DNA of 14,800 nucleotides from an uncultured Collinsella sp. (GCA_900542555.1 UQNU01000057.1:1-14800); one strand, 5' to 3'; shown: positions 5,627 through 13,650, numbered from the stretch's first letter. A program made the numbers and translations. The notes: generated from the sequence alone by a model not told the origin.

Positions 5627-8404
5627 TTACTTGCGACCGAACTTAATCTTGATGGCGCGCTTGAGCGCGTACTTGCCGAGGCTTGGGAGCTTTTGCTCGT
5701 ATTTGACCATCGTGGAGCACTCGGGGCGGTCGCGATCCAGATGGATGGCGTCGAACGCGCACTTGGTGGTGCACAGGCCGCAGCCGATGCACTTGTTGGG
5801 GTCGACGATCGAGGCACCGCAACCCAGGCAGCGGGCGGTCTCGGCGCGCACCTGCTCCTCGGTAAAGGTCTCAACATACTCGCTAAACGGCGCGGCCTTC
5901 TCGCGCTCGCGGTCCACGTGGGCAACCTCGCGGCTCGCGTTGTCGTAGCTCTCGAGCACAACGTCGTCGCGGTCGAGCGCGGTGTAGCGGCGCTGATTGC
6001 GGCCGATGGTGAGCGTGGATCCCGGCTGCACAAAGCGATGGATGGACACGGCGGCCTCGTGGCCGGCGGCGATGGCATCGATGGCAAAGCTCGGACCGGT
6101 GTAGACGTCGCCGCCCACAAAGATGTCTGGCTCGGCGGTCTGGTAGGTCTGGGGATCGGCAAGGGCACCCTGGCCGCGGCCGAGCTCCACCTTGGAGCCA
6201 GCCAGCAGGTCGCCCCACACAATGGACTGGCCAATCGACATGACGACACGGTCGGCATCGACACGGCGCAGATCGTTCTCGTCGTACTCGGGCGCAAAAC
6301 GGCCCTCGTCATCGTAGACGCGCGTGCAGCGCTTAAAGGTTATGCCGCACACACGACCGGCCTCGTCCAGGTGAACTTCCTTGGGGCCCCAACCGCAGCT
6401 GATGTGCGCGCCGTCCTCAACGGCCTCGCGACGCTCCTCCTCGCTGGCGGGCATCTGGGCCTCGCTCTCCAGGCAGAACATCTCAACGTGCTCGGAGCCC
6501 AGACGGCAGGCATTGCGCGCGACGTCGATAGCCACGTTGCCGCCGCCCACCACGATGGTGCGGCCGGGCAGCGCGTCGATCTTGCCACTGTTGACCTCGC
6601 GCAAAAAGTCGACGGCCACGGCCACGTCCTCGGCATCCTCACCCGGAATACCGGCGAGGCGGCCGCCCTGGCAGCCAATGGCAACATAAAAGGCCTTAAA
6701 GCCCTGCTCGCGCAGCTCGTCGAGCGTCACATCGCGACCGACCTCCACGCCATAGCGGAACTCGGCACCCATCAGGCGAATAACCTCGACTTCGGCCTCA
6801 ATGACGTCCTTCTGCAGCTTAAAGCTGGGAATGCCGTAGGTGAGCATGCCGCCCGGGCGCTCGTTCTTCTCGAACACGACGGGCTTGTAGCCCTTCTCGG
6901 CCAGATAGAAGGCACAGGACAGACCGGCCGGGCCGGCACCGATGATGGCGATCTTCTGATCGAAGCCGCCAGCACGCGTCGGCGTCACCACAGGCGGGAC
7001 GTAGCGGGTCGCGGCGTCCAGATCGCGCTGGGCGATAAACTTCTTGACCTCGTCGATGGCCACGGCCTCGTCCACGCGGCCGCGGGTGCAGGCATCCTCG
7101 CAGCGGCGATTGCACACACGGCCGCAGATAGCGGGCAGCGGGTTCTCGCGCTTGATGAGCGCCAGCGCCTCGTCATAGCGGCCCTGCGCTGCGAGCTTCA
7201 AGTAGCCCTGAACGGCAACGTGAGCGGGGCAGGCCGTCTTGCAGGGCGCGGTGCCGGACTCGTGCGTCTCGATGCGGTTGTCGTTGCGGTAGTTGGGCGA
7301 CCACTTGGTATGATCCCACTTGGTGGCATCGGGCAGCTCCTGGCGCGGATACTCGGGCACCTGTCCGCCGGCCTTTTTGCTGCAGAGCTTCTGGCCCAGC
7401 TTGGCGGCGCCGGCCGGACATACCTCAACGCAGCGACCGCAGGCCACGCACTTGTCCTTCTCGACCTTGGCGACATAGGCCGAGCGCGACAGGTTGGGCG
7501 TGTTGAACAGCTGCGAGGTGCGCAGAGCGTAGCACACGTTGACGTTGCAGTTGCAGATGGCGAAGATCTTGTTCTCGCCGTCGATATTAGTGATCTGGTG
7601 CACAAAGCCGTTGTCCTCGGCCTGGCGCAAGATGTCGTAAACCTCGTCGCGGGTCACGTAATGGCCACGATCGGTCTCAACCACGTAGTCGGCCATATCG
7701 CCCACGGCGATGCACCAATCGGCCGGGTCGTCGGCGCAGCCCTCACCCATCACGCGACGGCTCGCGCGGCAGCTGCAGGTGCTGGCGGCATATTTGCCAT
7801 CGTATTTGTCGAGCCAATGCTCGATATGCTCGATCGGCACCGAGGTGCTCGCGGCGTCGATGGCCTTCTCGACCGGAATGACGTGCATGCCGATGCCGGC
7901 GCCTCCGGGCGGCACCATCGGCGTGGCCTTGGACAGCGGTCCCTTGGACGCCTGCTCAAAGAACTTGGCATAGACCGGGTGCTCCTCGAGCTGGCTCACG
8001 CGCATGTTGAGGAACTCGGCAGAACCCGGCACCAGCATGGGCAACACCCATTGCTTGGCGCGCTCGGGGTTTTCCCAGTTGCACTCGAGCAGACCCGTGT
8101 AGCTCATGTCGTCGAGCATCTTCTCGATCTGGGTCTCGGGCATGCCGGTGAGCTTGGCCATCTCGGGCAGCGTATAGGGACGGCGCATCTTCATCTTGCA
8201 GAGCACTTCGGCCTGCTCGTCGGTCGCGGCCTCGGCAAACGACCAGTACTCGTAGCCCAACAGCTCGTCGCGATGCAGCAGACGGTTGGTGCAGTGCTCG
8301 CACAGCTTGACGATGGCCTCGCGCGGATGCTCCGGCAGCGGCGGCACGAACTCCGAACCGATGTCGGGCTCGGTGTAGCTAATCCCCGGTCCGTTGAGAA
8401 TCAT
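5627..8404 (-). CDS. Large iron-sulfur flavoprotein, GltD-like NAD(P)H oxidoreductase
   Basis: A 925-residue cytosolic redox protein. Residues 1-310 are an unusual N-terminal region with a winged-helix-like part (about 72-110) and two Cys clusters (C210/C212/C223 and C284/C286/C291). A ferredoxin-type motif CVACGRCVEVCP follows (319-330). Residues 388-439 carry the Cys pattern of the GltD N-terminal domain (C388, C392, C427, C431, C435, C439). The flavin domain has IAIIGAGPAGLS (485-496) and PDIFVGGDVYTG (759-770); NAD(P)H binding is IVVGGGNVAIDVAR (617-630). The C-terminus adds CLGCG and CIGCGLCTTKC (859-882). It likely moves electrons between NAD(P)H and ferredoxin or a partner enzyme. ATG at 8404 follows AAGGGA; an in-frame ATG at 8479 would add 25 residues containing a CPAC motif but lacks a clear ribosome binding site. 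True substrate unknown. Confidence 0.9.
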   Translation of the reverse strand: MILNGPGISYTEPDIGSEFVPPLPEHPREAIVKLCEHCTNRLLHRDELLGYEYWSFAEAATDEQAEVLCKMKMRRPYTLPEMAKLTGMPETQIEKMLDDMSYTGLLECNWENPERAKQWVLPMLVPGSAEFLNMRVSQLEEHPVYAKFFEQASKGPLSKATPMVPPGGAGIGMHVIPVEKAIDAASTSVPIEHIEHWLDKYDGKYAASTCSCRASRRVMGEGCADDPADWCIAVGDMADYVVETDRGHYVTRDEVYDILRQAEDNGFVHQITNIDGENKIFAICNCNVNVCYALRTSQLFNTPNLSRSAYVAKVEKDKCVACGRCVEVCPAGAAKLGQKLCSKKAGGQVPEYPRQELPDATKWDHTKWSPNYRNDNRIETHESGTAPCKTACPAHVAVQGYLKLAAQGRYDEALALIKRENPLPAICGRVCNRRCEDACTRGRVDEAVAIDEVKKFIAQRDLDAATRYVPPVVTPTRAGGFDQKIAIIGAGPAGLSCAFYLAEKGYKPVVFEKNERPGGMLTYGIPSFKLQKDVIEAEVEVIRLMGAEFRYGVEVGRDVTLDELREQGFKAFYVAIGCQGGRLAGIPGEDAEDVAVAVDFLREVNSGKIDALPGRTIVVGGGNVAIDVARNACRLGSEHVEMFCLESEAQMPASEEERREAVEDGAHISCGWGPKEVHLDEAGRVCGITFKRCTRVYDDEGRFAPEYDENDLRRVDADRVVMSIGQSIVWGDLLAGSKVELGRGQGALADPQTYQTAEPDIFVGGDVYTGPSFAIDAIAAGHEAAVSIHRFVQPGSTLTIGRNQRRYTALDRDDVVLESYDNASREVAHVDREREKAAPFSEYVETFTEEQVRAETARCLGCGASIVDPNKCIGCGLCTTKCAFDAIHLDRDRPECSTMVKYEQKLPSLGKYALKRAIKIKFGRK

Positions 8405-8497
8405 GGTTGTCCCTTCTCTTGCCACAGCCCGACGAAGCCGCAGCGCCCCTCTTTTTTTGCAGGCCGGGCATGCCCCCATGCCGTTCACCCGCCATTG

Positions 8498-8535
8498 TTG
8501 ACATTGTGTCAAAAATAGTATTGACGAACCGTCAA
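8498..8535. promoter_or_regulatory. Paired palindromic operators between the oxidoreductase and TetR genes
   Basis: Two 15-base palindromes share the plan TTGAC-N5-GTCAA: TTGACATTGTGTCAA (8498-8512) and TTGACGAACCGTCAA (8521-8535), with centres 23 bases apart. A degenerate third copy, GGCGAACGGTCAGG, lies at 8554-8567. A minus-strand -10-like TACTAT (8515-8520) for the oxidoreductase lies between the first two. Spacing and position fit TetR dimers repressing both directions. Binding is inferred. Confidence 0.65.
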
Positions 8536-8593
8536 CAATATTCAAGACTGTTAGGCGAACGGTCAGGCAAAAGAGGATGAAAGGCGGCAAAAC

Positions 8594-9256
8594 ATGGGCA
8601 ACAACACAGCAGGTACCTCTGTGGTCGATGCCGTCCCCGCATCCGATAGCGCGGCAAAGCGCCTGACGGGCGACGAACGCCGTCGCGAGATCCTCGATGC
8701 CGTGCGCACCGTAAGCTCCGAGCTGGGCGTGTCCCACCTATCGGTATCGGCCGTGACCAAGCGAGCCGGCTGCACGCGTTCATTGTTCTACCATTACTTC
8801 GCCGACATGGACGCCGCCGTCACCGCTGTTATGGACGAGGCGATCGACGGCTTTATCTCCGAACTCGAGCGGTGGAACGCCGACCGCACCGTCGGTGATA
8901 TCGAGGGCGCGCTCGACACCGTCGCCCCGCTCTTTAAGCGCCTGGTCGCCAGCGGCCACGAGCTGCCGAGCACGCTTACCTCGAGCAGCGGCGCGCTCTA
9001 CGGCGGCTTTTTGCACAACGTGGTCCAGCGCGTGGCGCAGTATATCTGCGACACCACCGTAGTGGATTTTGTCGCCCATCATGAGCTACGCATCGACCAT
9101 GTCTACGAGACGTTCTACACCCTCATCATGGGTCTTTTGATGTATATCCGCACGCACCCCGATGTGCCCGACGAAACGGTCAAGGAAATCATCGCCTCGA
9201 CACTCCACATCGAGGGCTATACCGCCAAGTATCCGGAGCGCAAGCCCCAGAACTGA
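8594..9256 (+). CDS. TetR-family transcriptional regulator
   Basis: This 220-residue protein has an N-terminal DNA-binding domain at about residues 28-75. RREILDAVRTVSSELGVSHLSVSAVTKRAGCTRSLFYHYFADMD shows the family pattern, with LFYHYF at 65-69 closing the recognition region. The remaining helical part (80-210) is the ligand and dimer domain and gives no clue to the ligand. It is preceded by a flexible leader of about 25 residues. ATG at 8594 follows AAAGG at a workable distance. It diverges from the oxidoreductase gene with paired palindromes between them, and is followed after 63 bases by the membrane-protein gene. It probably represses the oxidoreductase, itself and perhaps the membrane protein until a small molecule or redox signal appears. 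Confidence 0.93.
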   Translation: MGNNTAGTSVVDAVPASDSAAKRLTGDERRREILDAVRTVSSELGVSHLSVSAVTKRAGCTRSLFYHYFADMDAAVTAVMDEAIDGFISELERWNADRTVGDIEGALDTVAPLFKRLVASGHELPSTLTSSSGALYGGFLHNVVQRVAQYICDTTVVDFVAHHELRIDHVYETFYTLIMGLLMYIRTHPDVPDETVKEIIASTLHIEGYTAKYPERKPQN

Positions 9257-9273
9257 CGACATTTGGCCAAACT

Positions 9274-9301
9274 GCCCGCGATCAGAAGAGGGGCCGCGGG
9301 C
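9274..9301 (+). other. Hairpin between the TetR and membrane-protein genes
   Basis: GCCCGCG (9274-9280) pairs perfectly with CGCGGGC (9295-9301) around a 14-base loop. It ends six bases before the AAAGGAG ribosome binding site (9307-9313) of the next gene. No T-run follows, so it is not an intrinsic terminator. It could stabilise the downstream message or alter access to the ribosome binding site. Confidence 0.4.
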
Positions 9302-9319
9302 GTGTGAAAGGAGAGCAGC

Positions 9320-10327
9320 ATGCTGTTCGATGTTTGGGGTAGCGATACCCTTATCCACTGGGCCGGCTGGGCCATGGTCTTTATTGGCCTGATCGTGCTC
9401 AACGAGGTCGGCCGCCGCACTAAGCTGGGCGCGGCAATCATCTTTGGCGTGGCTCCGCTGGCCATGACCATCTACTGCGTCGCCATCGCCATCGGCGTCT
9501 CACAGGGTGCCGAGTGGGCGCTCACCAACCCCACCCATGTGTACCAGAACAGCTGGTTCCACTACGCCAAGGTATACGCGGCGCTCGCCGGTTGCTGGGG
9601 CTTCATTGCCATTAAGTACCAGTGGGGAAAGATCGGCAAGGCGCATTGGTTCCGCGCGTGGCCGTTTGTGATCGTCGCCATCAACATCATGATCGCCGTC
9701 GTGTCCGACTTTGAGAGCGCCTATCACTTCTTTGTCCTGGGCCAGTCCACTTGGGTCACCTCCGAGGGCGCCACGCAGCTGGCCGGCTGGAACAACGTGT
9801 TCAACGGCATCGCCGGTATCATCAACATCTTCTGCATGACCGGTTGGTGGAGCGTCTACGCCTCCGAGGATCAGACCGACATGCTGTGGCCCGATATGAC
9901 CTGGGTCTACATCATCGCCTACGATATCTGGAACTTCTGCTACACCTACAACTGCCTGCCCACCCACTCCTGGTTCTGCGGCTTTGCGCTGCTGCTGGCG
10001 CCCACCGTCGCCGCCTTTATCTGGAACAAGGGCGGCTGGATCCAGAACCGCGCCTTTACGCTTGCTATTTGGTGCATGTTTGCCCAGGTGTTCCCGTACT
10101 TCCAGGAGGAGTCCATCTTTGTGACCCACTCCACGCTCGACCCCGGCGCCGCTACCGCGGTCTCGATCGCCGCACTGGTCGCCAACGTCGCCGCGATCAT
10201 CTACATCGCCTACCGCGCCAAGAAGCTCGGCCGCAATCCCTACAAGCAGGATGTCTTTGAGGGCACCAGCGATTGGGAGAAGGCTACCGCTCGCCGCGCC
10301 AAGGTTGATTACGCGCACGCCGAGTAA
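9320..10327 (+). CDS. Polytopic membrane protein, DUF5692-like
   Basis: This 335-residue protein has about nine hydrophobic segments (near 12-30, 38-60, 84-100, 113-129, 160-178, 194-212, 219-236, 246-262 and 277-298) and a basic cytosolic tail. It is rich in Trp and aromatic residues within the membrane, for example GWAMVF, GWWSVY, YDIWNFCYTYN and WCMFAQVFPYF. It resembles the uncharacterised DUF5692 family, as far as memory allows without a search. ATG at 9320 follows AAAGGAG by six bases. It lies downstream of the TetR gene, probably cotranscribed, and ends at a strong terminator. Acidic and Cys residues in or near membrane segments could suit ion or small-molecule movement or redox chemistry, but no function can be assigned. 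Confidence 0.85.
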   Translation: MLFDVWGSDTLIHWAGWAMVFIGLIVLNEVGRRTKLGAAIIFGVAPLAMTIYCVAIAIGVSQGAEWALTNPTHVYQNSWFHYAKVYAALAGCWGFIAIKYQWGKIGKAHWFRAWPFVIVAINIMIAVVSDFESAYHFFVLGQSTWVTSEGATQLAGWNNVFNGIAGIINIFCMTGWWSVYASEDQTDMLWPDMTWVYIIAYDIWNFCYTYNCLPTHSWFCGFALLLAPTVAAFIWNKGGWIQNRAFTLAIWCMFAQVFPYFQEESIFVTHSTLDPGAATAVSIAALVANVAAIIYIAYRAKKLGRNPYKQDVFEGTSDWEKATARRAKVDYAHAE

Positions 10328-10394
10328 CATGTTTATTCCGTCCACATTTGGATGTAGGCAAACTTAGCCGATGCCGCAATCGCGCGTCATGCGC

Positions 10395-10436
10395 AGCCCC
10401 GGAAAGCGATTCGCCCGCTTTCCGGGGCTTTTTGTT
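10395..10436 (+). terminator. Strong intrinsic terminator after the membrane-protein gene
   Basis: AGCCCCGGAAAGC (10395-10407) pairs perfectly with GCTTTCCGGGGCT (10417-10429), 13 base pairs with a 9-base loop, followed by TTTTTGTTGTT. It ends the TetR/membrane-protein unit. Confidence 0.95.
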
Positions 10437-10515
10437 GTTGCGCGCATTCACGCACATATGCAAAACCTCTCTCACAGATAAAATCAGATTTCCAACCGCC
10501 TGACAGCTCTATGTG

Positions 10516-10530
10516 ACCCCAATTTTGGGT
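10516..10530. promoter_or_regulatory. Palindrome upstream of the acidic membrane-protein gene
   Basis: ACCCCAATTTTGGGT is a near-perfect palindrome with one mismatched pair, ending 34 bases before the start codon. No convincing -35/-10 pair was found around it. It may be an operator. Confidence 0.35.
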
Positions 10531-10564
10531 ACATTGTTGTCCCGATATTGAGCTTGGGGGATGT

Positions 10565-12061
10565 ATGAATGATGAGACGATGGGCCAAGAGGATGCGGCC
10601 CAAGATGCAGAAGCGTGTGCCGAAGCCCTAGAGAGCCTAGACCGGATTTCACTAGATGAGATTGCGTTTGACGATTCGGGCGTTGATGTGCAGGATGAGT
10701 CGGAAGCCGAGGCGCAGTCCGATGATCAGGATGCAGACGACGTTGAGCCTGCCGAAGATGAGGCAGATCACGAAGACACCGAATGCGAGGCCGACGACCA
10801 GCCCGAATCCGACACGAGCGAGGAAACCATCTTGCTCGACAGCTTGCCGGCCGGAGATTCGCTGACCCGCGAGCTTCCCGGCCTGGGCTCTGCGCCTGCC
10901 GTGGACGAGACCATCGCCATGGGCGATATTCCCCTACCGTCCGTTCCCTCAGCACGCGAGGCCGAGGTTCGCCATCGCAAGATGTCGCCCAAGCGCCGCA
11001 ATCTGATGGTCGCCGGTGTCGTGGCCGTCGCGCTCGTCGCCGGCGGCGCAGGCTATGCCGCCTGGAACGGATATCAGCAAGAGCAGGCTGCCGCTGTCGC
11101 CGCCAATGCCCACACGATGATGTCAGTGCAGATTGGCGTGCATGCCGCGGGCCTCGACTGTTCTACCGGCTCCAAGATTCCCGTACAGGTGAGCGGTCAG
11201 GACGCTGATGGCTCCTCCGTGAGCGAAACGCTCTATGTTGACGAGCACGGCCGCGGCATCAAACTGCTGCCCGGCGATTACACGCTCTCCATCGCTGCCT
11301 CCCCCATCGCGGCCGACGGCACCATCTATACCGTCCCGACCACCAAGACGCAGGTCACCGTTAAGAGCGATGGACAGGATTTAAGTGCCCAGGCCACCTT
11401 TAAGCTCAAGGTGCCTTCGGCCGACACGGTGACTGACGACCAGATCGGTGCCGCCGCCAAGTATGCCGAGGAGGGCGGTGCGAGCTCCGCCGCGGCTGCC
11501 AAAGTGCTCCAGCAGGCAGCAACCGCGCGGCGCGACGCCGCCGTCAATGCCGTGAGCGCGCAAAAGGCACAGGCGTCCCGTGATGCTGACGCTCGCCACA
11601 AGGCAACCGACCTCTACCAGCTCGATATTCCCGTCGAGTGGTACGGCAAGGTCGCAACTTGGCAAAACGGAAGCACGCTATGCATCTATCTGGGCGACGA
11701 CGCCAATACGCCGCTCGTGACGCTCGTCGCGGTGCGCGAGGGCGAGAGCTTTACGCCCGATGAAGGCGATACGGTTTTGGGTGCGGCCAATCTAGGCAAC
11801 GGTTATACCGTCTACGCCAGCGGCCCCGTCTATCCGTACGTGGTACCCCAGACCATCAACGGACGGACGCAGAACCCCGTGTCAACCTACCCCATGGACA
11901 CGGCCATTGAGCTTGTCGAGCTGACGACCGGCAACCGCTATACGTATAGCCAGATCAAGAACGACCTGGTGGGTAAAGACGGCAAGGCCGATGGTGCCAC
12001 TAAGCTCGAAACCGACTACCTCGCGCAGATCCTGCTGCCGAGTATCAAAGCCCAGGACTAG
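10565..12061 (+). CDS. Acidic-N-terminus single-pass membrane protein of unknown function
   Basis: A 498-residue protein. Residues 1-135 are strongly acidic and low in complexity (many Asp, Glu, Ala), with two similar motifs, EETILLDSLP (86-95) and DETIAMGDIP (114-123). A basic stretch, RHRKMSPKRRN (136-146), precedes one membrane span (about 147-167), so the acidic part should be cytosolic and the rest outside. The exterior has a beta-rich region (about 185-285; GDYTLSIAASPIAADGTIYT), an Ala-rich helical or coiled segment (about 290-345), and a second globular region (350-495). ATG at 10565 follows GGGGGA; an overlapping ATG at 10561 reaches a stop within three codons. It is not a recognised family. 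Layout matches the truncated protein at the left edge, so both may belong to one lineage-specific surface family. Confidence 0.88.
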   Translation: MNDETMGQEDAAQDAEACAEALESLDRISLDEIAFDDSGVDVQDESEAEAQSDDQDADDVEPAEDEADHEDTECEADDQPESDTSEETILLDSLPAGDSLTRELPGLGSAPAVDETIAMGDIPLPSVPSAREAEVRHRKMSPKRRNLMVAGVVAVALVAGGAGYAAWNGYQQEQAAAVAANAHTMMSVQIGVHAAGLDCSTGSKIPVQVSGQDADGSSVSETLYVDEHGRGIKLLPGDYTLSIAASPIAADGTIYTVPTTKTQVTVKSDGQDLSAQATFKLKVPSADTVTDDQIGAAAKYAEEGGASSAAAAKVLQQAATARRDAAVNAVSAQKAQASRDADARHKATDLYQLDIPVEWYGKVATWQNGSTLCIYLGDDANTPLVTLVAVREGESFTPDEGDTVLGAANLGNGYTVYASGPVYPYVVPQTINGRTQNPVSTYPMDTAIELVELTTGNRYTYSQIKNDLVGKDGKADGATKLETDYLAQILLPSIKAQD

Positions 12062-12134
12062 CCTGGCGCAGCAAGGTGCTCCCCAACCGTGATGAAGGAG
12101 CCAGGAGGTCCTGACCCCACAGGCCCATAGATGA

Positions 12135-13487
12135 TTAGGCAAGGAGCCACTTCCATGCGGGCATAACGTGTATCACACCGTGCTCGCATGGAATATCGGT
12201 CTGTTCATCCATGGTAACGATTGCCGACTCGCCAAGATCAAACTGGGCCATCGAGGCATCAAGCGCGGCGATTTCGCGCTCGCGCGTTTTCTCACTTGCC
12301 ATATCCGCACTCACCTGAATCAGGCTATAAGCCCGCATGAGAAGCGCATCCCCAGCCACAAAGTCCACCTCATGGCTTTTGCTCTTCTCTTTGATTAGCA
12401 GGCGGCAGACCGAGCCGGTCCTCACCGCGGGAGTCCTTCTTCTTAGCGCATTGAACACTGCGGTCTCGAGCCTCTGGCCCTGGTCCAATGCCGATGCGGG
12501 AGAGAATGCTCCAAACATCGCAGGGTCGACAGCGTAGACCTTAGACGCAGACCGCATGTTATTTGCCAGTGAACGCGTGAACTCCGGCACAGAAAATAAC
12601 AGGTAGGCGTCCTCATAATACTCAAGTAAGTCGCTGAGCGAATTACGACTGACGGGTATCTGTCTGCTCTTGAACTCGTTGTACACTTTGTTCACTGACA
12701 GCTCTCGTCCCGAAGATGCCATACACCGCGTCAAGAACAGTGATGCCAGGCGAGGGTTCTTGACGTCGTAACGTTCAACGACGTCCATGGCGACCGTTCG
12801 CGAAGCATATTCCTGTAGCAGCTGAATCGCGTCTGCAGGCGTCTGCTCAAGTGTCGCGATGAATCCCCCTCGTTCAAGATACCCGATCAGATGATGTCGA
12901 AGCAGCGCTGCATCGCTCGGGGAAAAGGTCGCATCTGACTCGAGAACGCTCCCCGTCTTATATCGAACGTATTCCGAAAAACTCAACGGAAAAAGCTCTC
13001 GCACAAGAGAACGACCCCTGAACTCGCTCTTAAGTTCTGAGGACAGCATCTTAGAAGAAGATCCCGTCACATAGACGGTCGCTTTCTCCGTATCGACTAC
13101 ACGCCGCAGAAACGCACCCCATTCGGGAATTTCCTGGATCTCGTCAAAGAAAATGTAAGCGCCCTCGGTTCGAGCAACAGGATACAGCGCATAGAACGTG
13201 TCGAGCACGTCCGCCAGCAGCGATGGCTCATACGGGCGCAAGCGCTCATCCTCAAAATTGAAGTAAAGCATCCGGTCAAGCTCGACGCCCCGGTTCTGAA
13301 GCCGCCACATCTCCTGATACAGGCGATACGTCTTTCCACAACGGCGGGCCCCCACAATCACATTTACGATGTTGTCGCGCTTTGGCTCCTGTGGGTTTCC
13401 TAGATCAAGGTCTCGCTCAAAGACCTGCGGAACCCCCTGCTGTTCAAAGTCCTTTATTTTCTGGGCGATCAAGTCGTTGAATGCCAT
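12135..13487 (-). CDS. AAA-type ATPase with DUF4143-like C-terminus
   Basis: This 450-residue protein matches the widespread AAA_14/DUF4143 ATPase family. The P-loop is GARRCGKT (46-53), Walker B is IFFDEIQE (112-119) and TGSSSK (141-146) is the sensor-like strand. RSLVRELFPLSFSEY is a typical motif after the ATPase core. A winged-helix-like middle (about 255-320) precedes a C-terminal region with EVDFVAG (373-379) and LIQVS, resembling a PD-(D/E)XK fold in which the usual Lys appears to be Ser393. The role of the family is unresolved; ATP-dependent action on DNA or in defence has been suggested. ATG at 13487 follows GGAGA by a few bases. The gene converges on its neighbour and appears less GC-rich than the genes around it, suggesting acquisition. 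Confidence 0.9.
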   Translation of the reverse strand: MAFNDLIAQKIKDFEQQGVPQVFERDLDLGNPQEPKRDNIVNVIVGARRCGKTYRLYQEMWRLQNRGVELDRMLYFNFEDERLRPYEPSLLADVLDTFYALYPVARTEGAYIFFDEIQEIPEWGAFLRRVVDTEKATVYVTGSSSKMLSSELKSEFRGRSLVRELFPLSFSEYVRYKTGSVLESDATFSPSDAALLRHHLIGYLERGGFIATLEQTPADAIQLLQEYASRTVAMDVVERYDVKNPRLASLFLTRCMASSGRELSVNKVYNEFKSRQIPVSRNSLSDLLEYYEDAYLLFSVPEFTRSLANNMRSASKVYAVDPAMFGAFSPASALDQGQRLETAVFNALRRRTPAVRTGSVCRLLIKEKSKSHEVDFVAGDALLMRAYSLIQVSADMASEKTREREIAALDASMAQFDLGESAIVTMDEQTDIPCEHGVIHVMPAWKWLLA

Positions 13488-13495
13488 TATTCTCC

Positions 13496-13555
13496 AATCT
13501 TGCTCTCTAGCTAATCAAAATTATAGTGATTCTTGATTAATTAGAGAGCAAGATT
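13496..13555 (-). promoter_or_regulatory. ATPase promoter enclosed by a 23-base inverted repeat
   Basis: Arms 13496-13518 (starting AATCTTGCTCTCTA) and 13533-13555 pair at 21 of 23 positions around a 14-base spacer. A minus-strand consensus -10, TATAAT (13520-13525), sits in the spacer, and a second TATAAT lies at 13553-13558. The inner motif TAATCAA/TTGATTA recurs at 13565-13571. The arm nearest the gene covers the expected transcript start and the leader before the ribosome binding site, so this may be an operator or an RNA hairpin in the leader. Confidence 0.6.
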
Positions 13556-13606
13556 ATATCTGACTTGATTAACACTTAAGCAAGTTTTTTCACTATTACT
13601 GCTCGA

Positions 13607-13650
13607 AGGATGCCGAGTGGCTGAGAGGACAACCAAGCTCGAATGCGACT
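13607..13650 (+). other. tRNA-Ser-like fragment (probable relic)
   Basis: GATGCCGAGTGGCTGAGAGG (about 13609-13628) resembles the D-arm region of serine tRNAs, and CTCGAAT (13638-13644) resembles a T loop. No anticodon arm, variable arm or matching 3' acceptor strand is present. A small stem CGACT/AGTCG (13646-13663) and a T-run (13678-13683) follow. GGCTGAGAGG also recalls part of the TPP riboswitch core, but the rest of that core is absent. Confidence 0.25.

Noticed and set aside
5177..8518. 1113-residue plus-strand frame opposite the flavoprotein
   Set aside because: It is antisense to a gene with FAD, NAD(P)H and iron-sulfur motifs, has no recognisable domain, and is Ala/Leu/His-rich low-complexity sequence.
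12062..12134. Terminator between the convergent genes
   Set aside because: CCTGGC/GCCAGG (12062-12067 and 12100-12105) can pair, but the stem is interrupted and no T-run follows on either strand.
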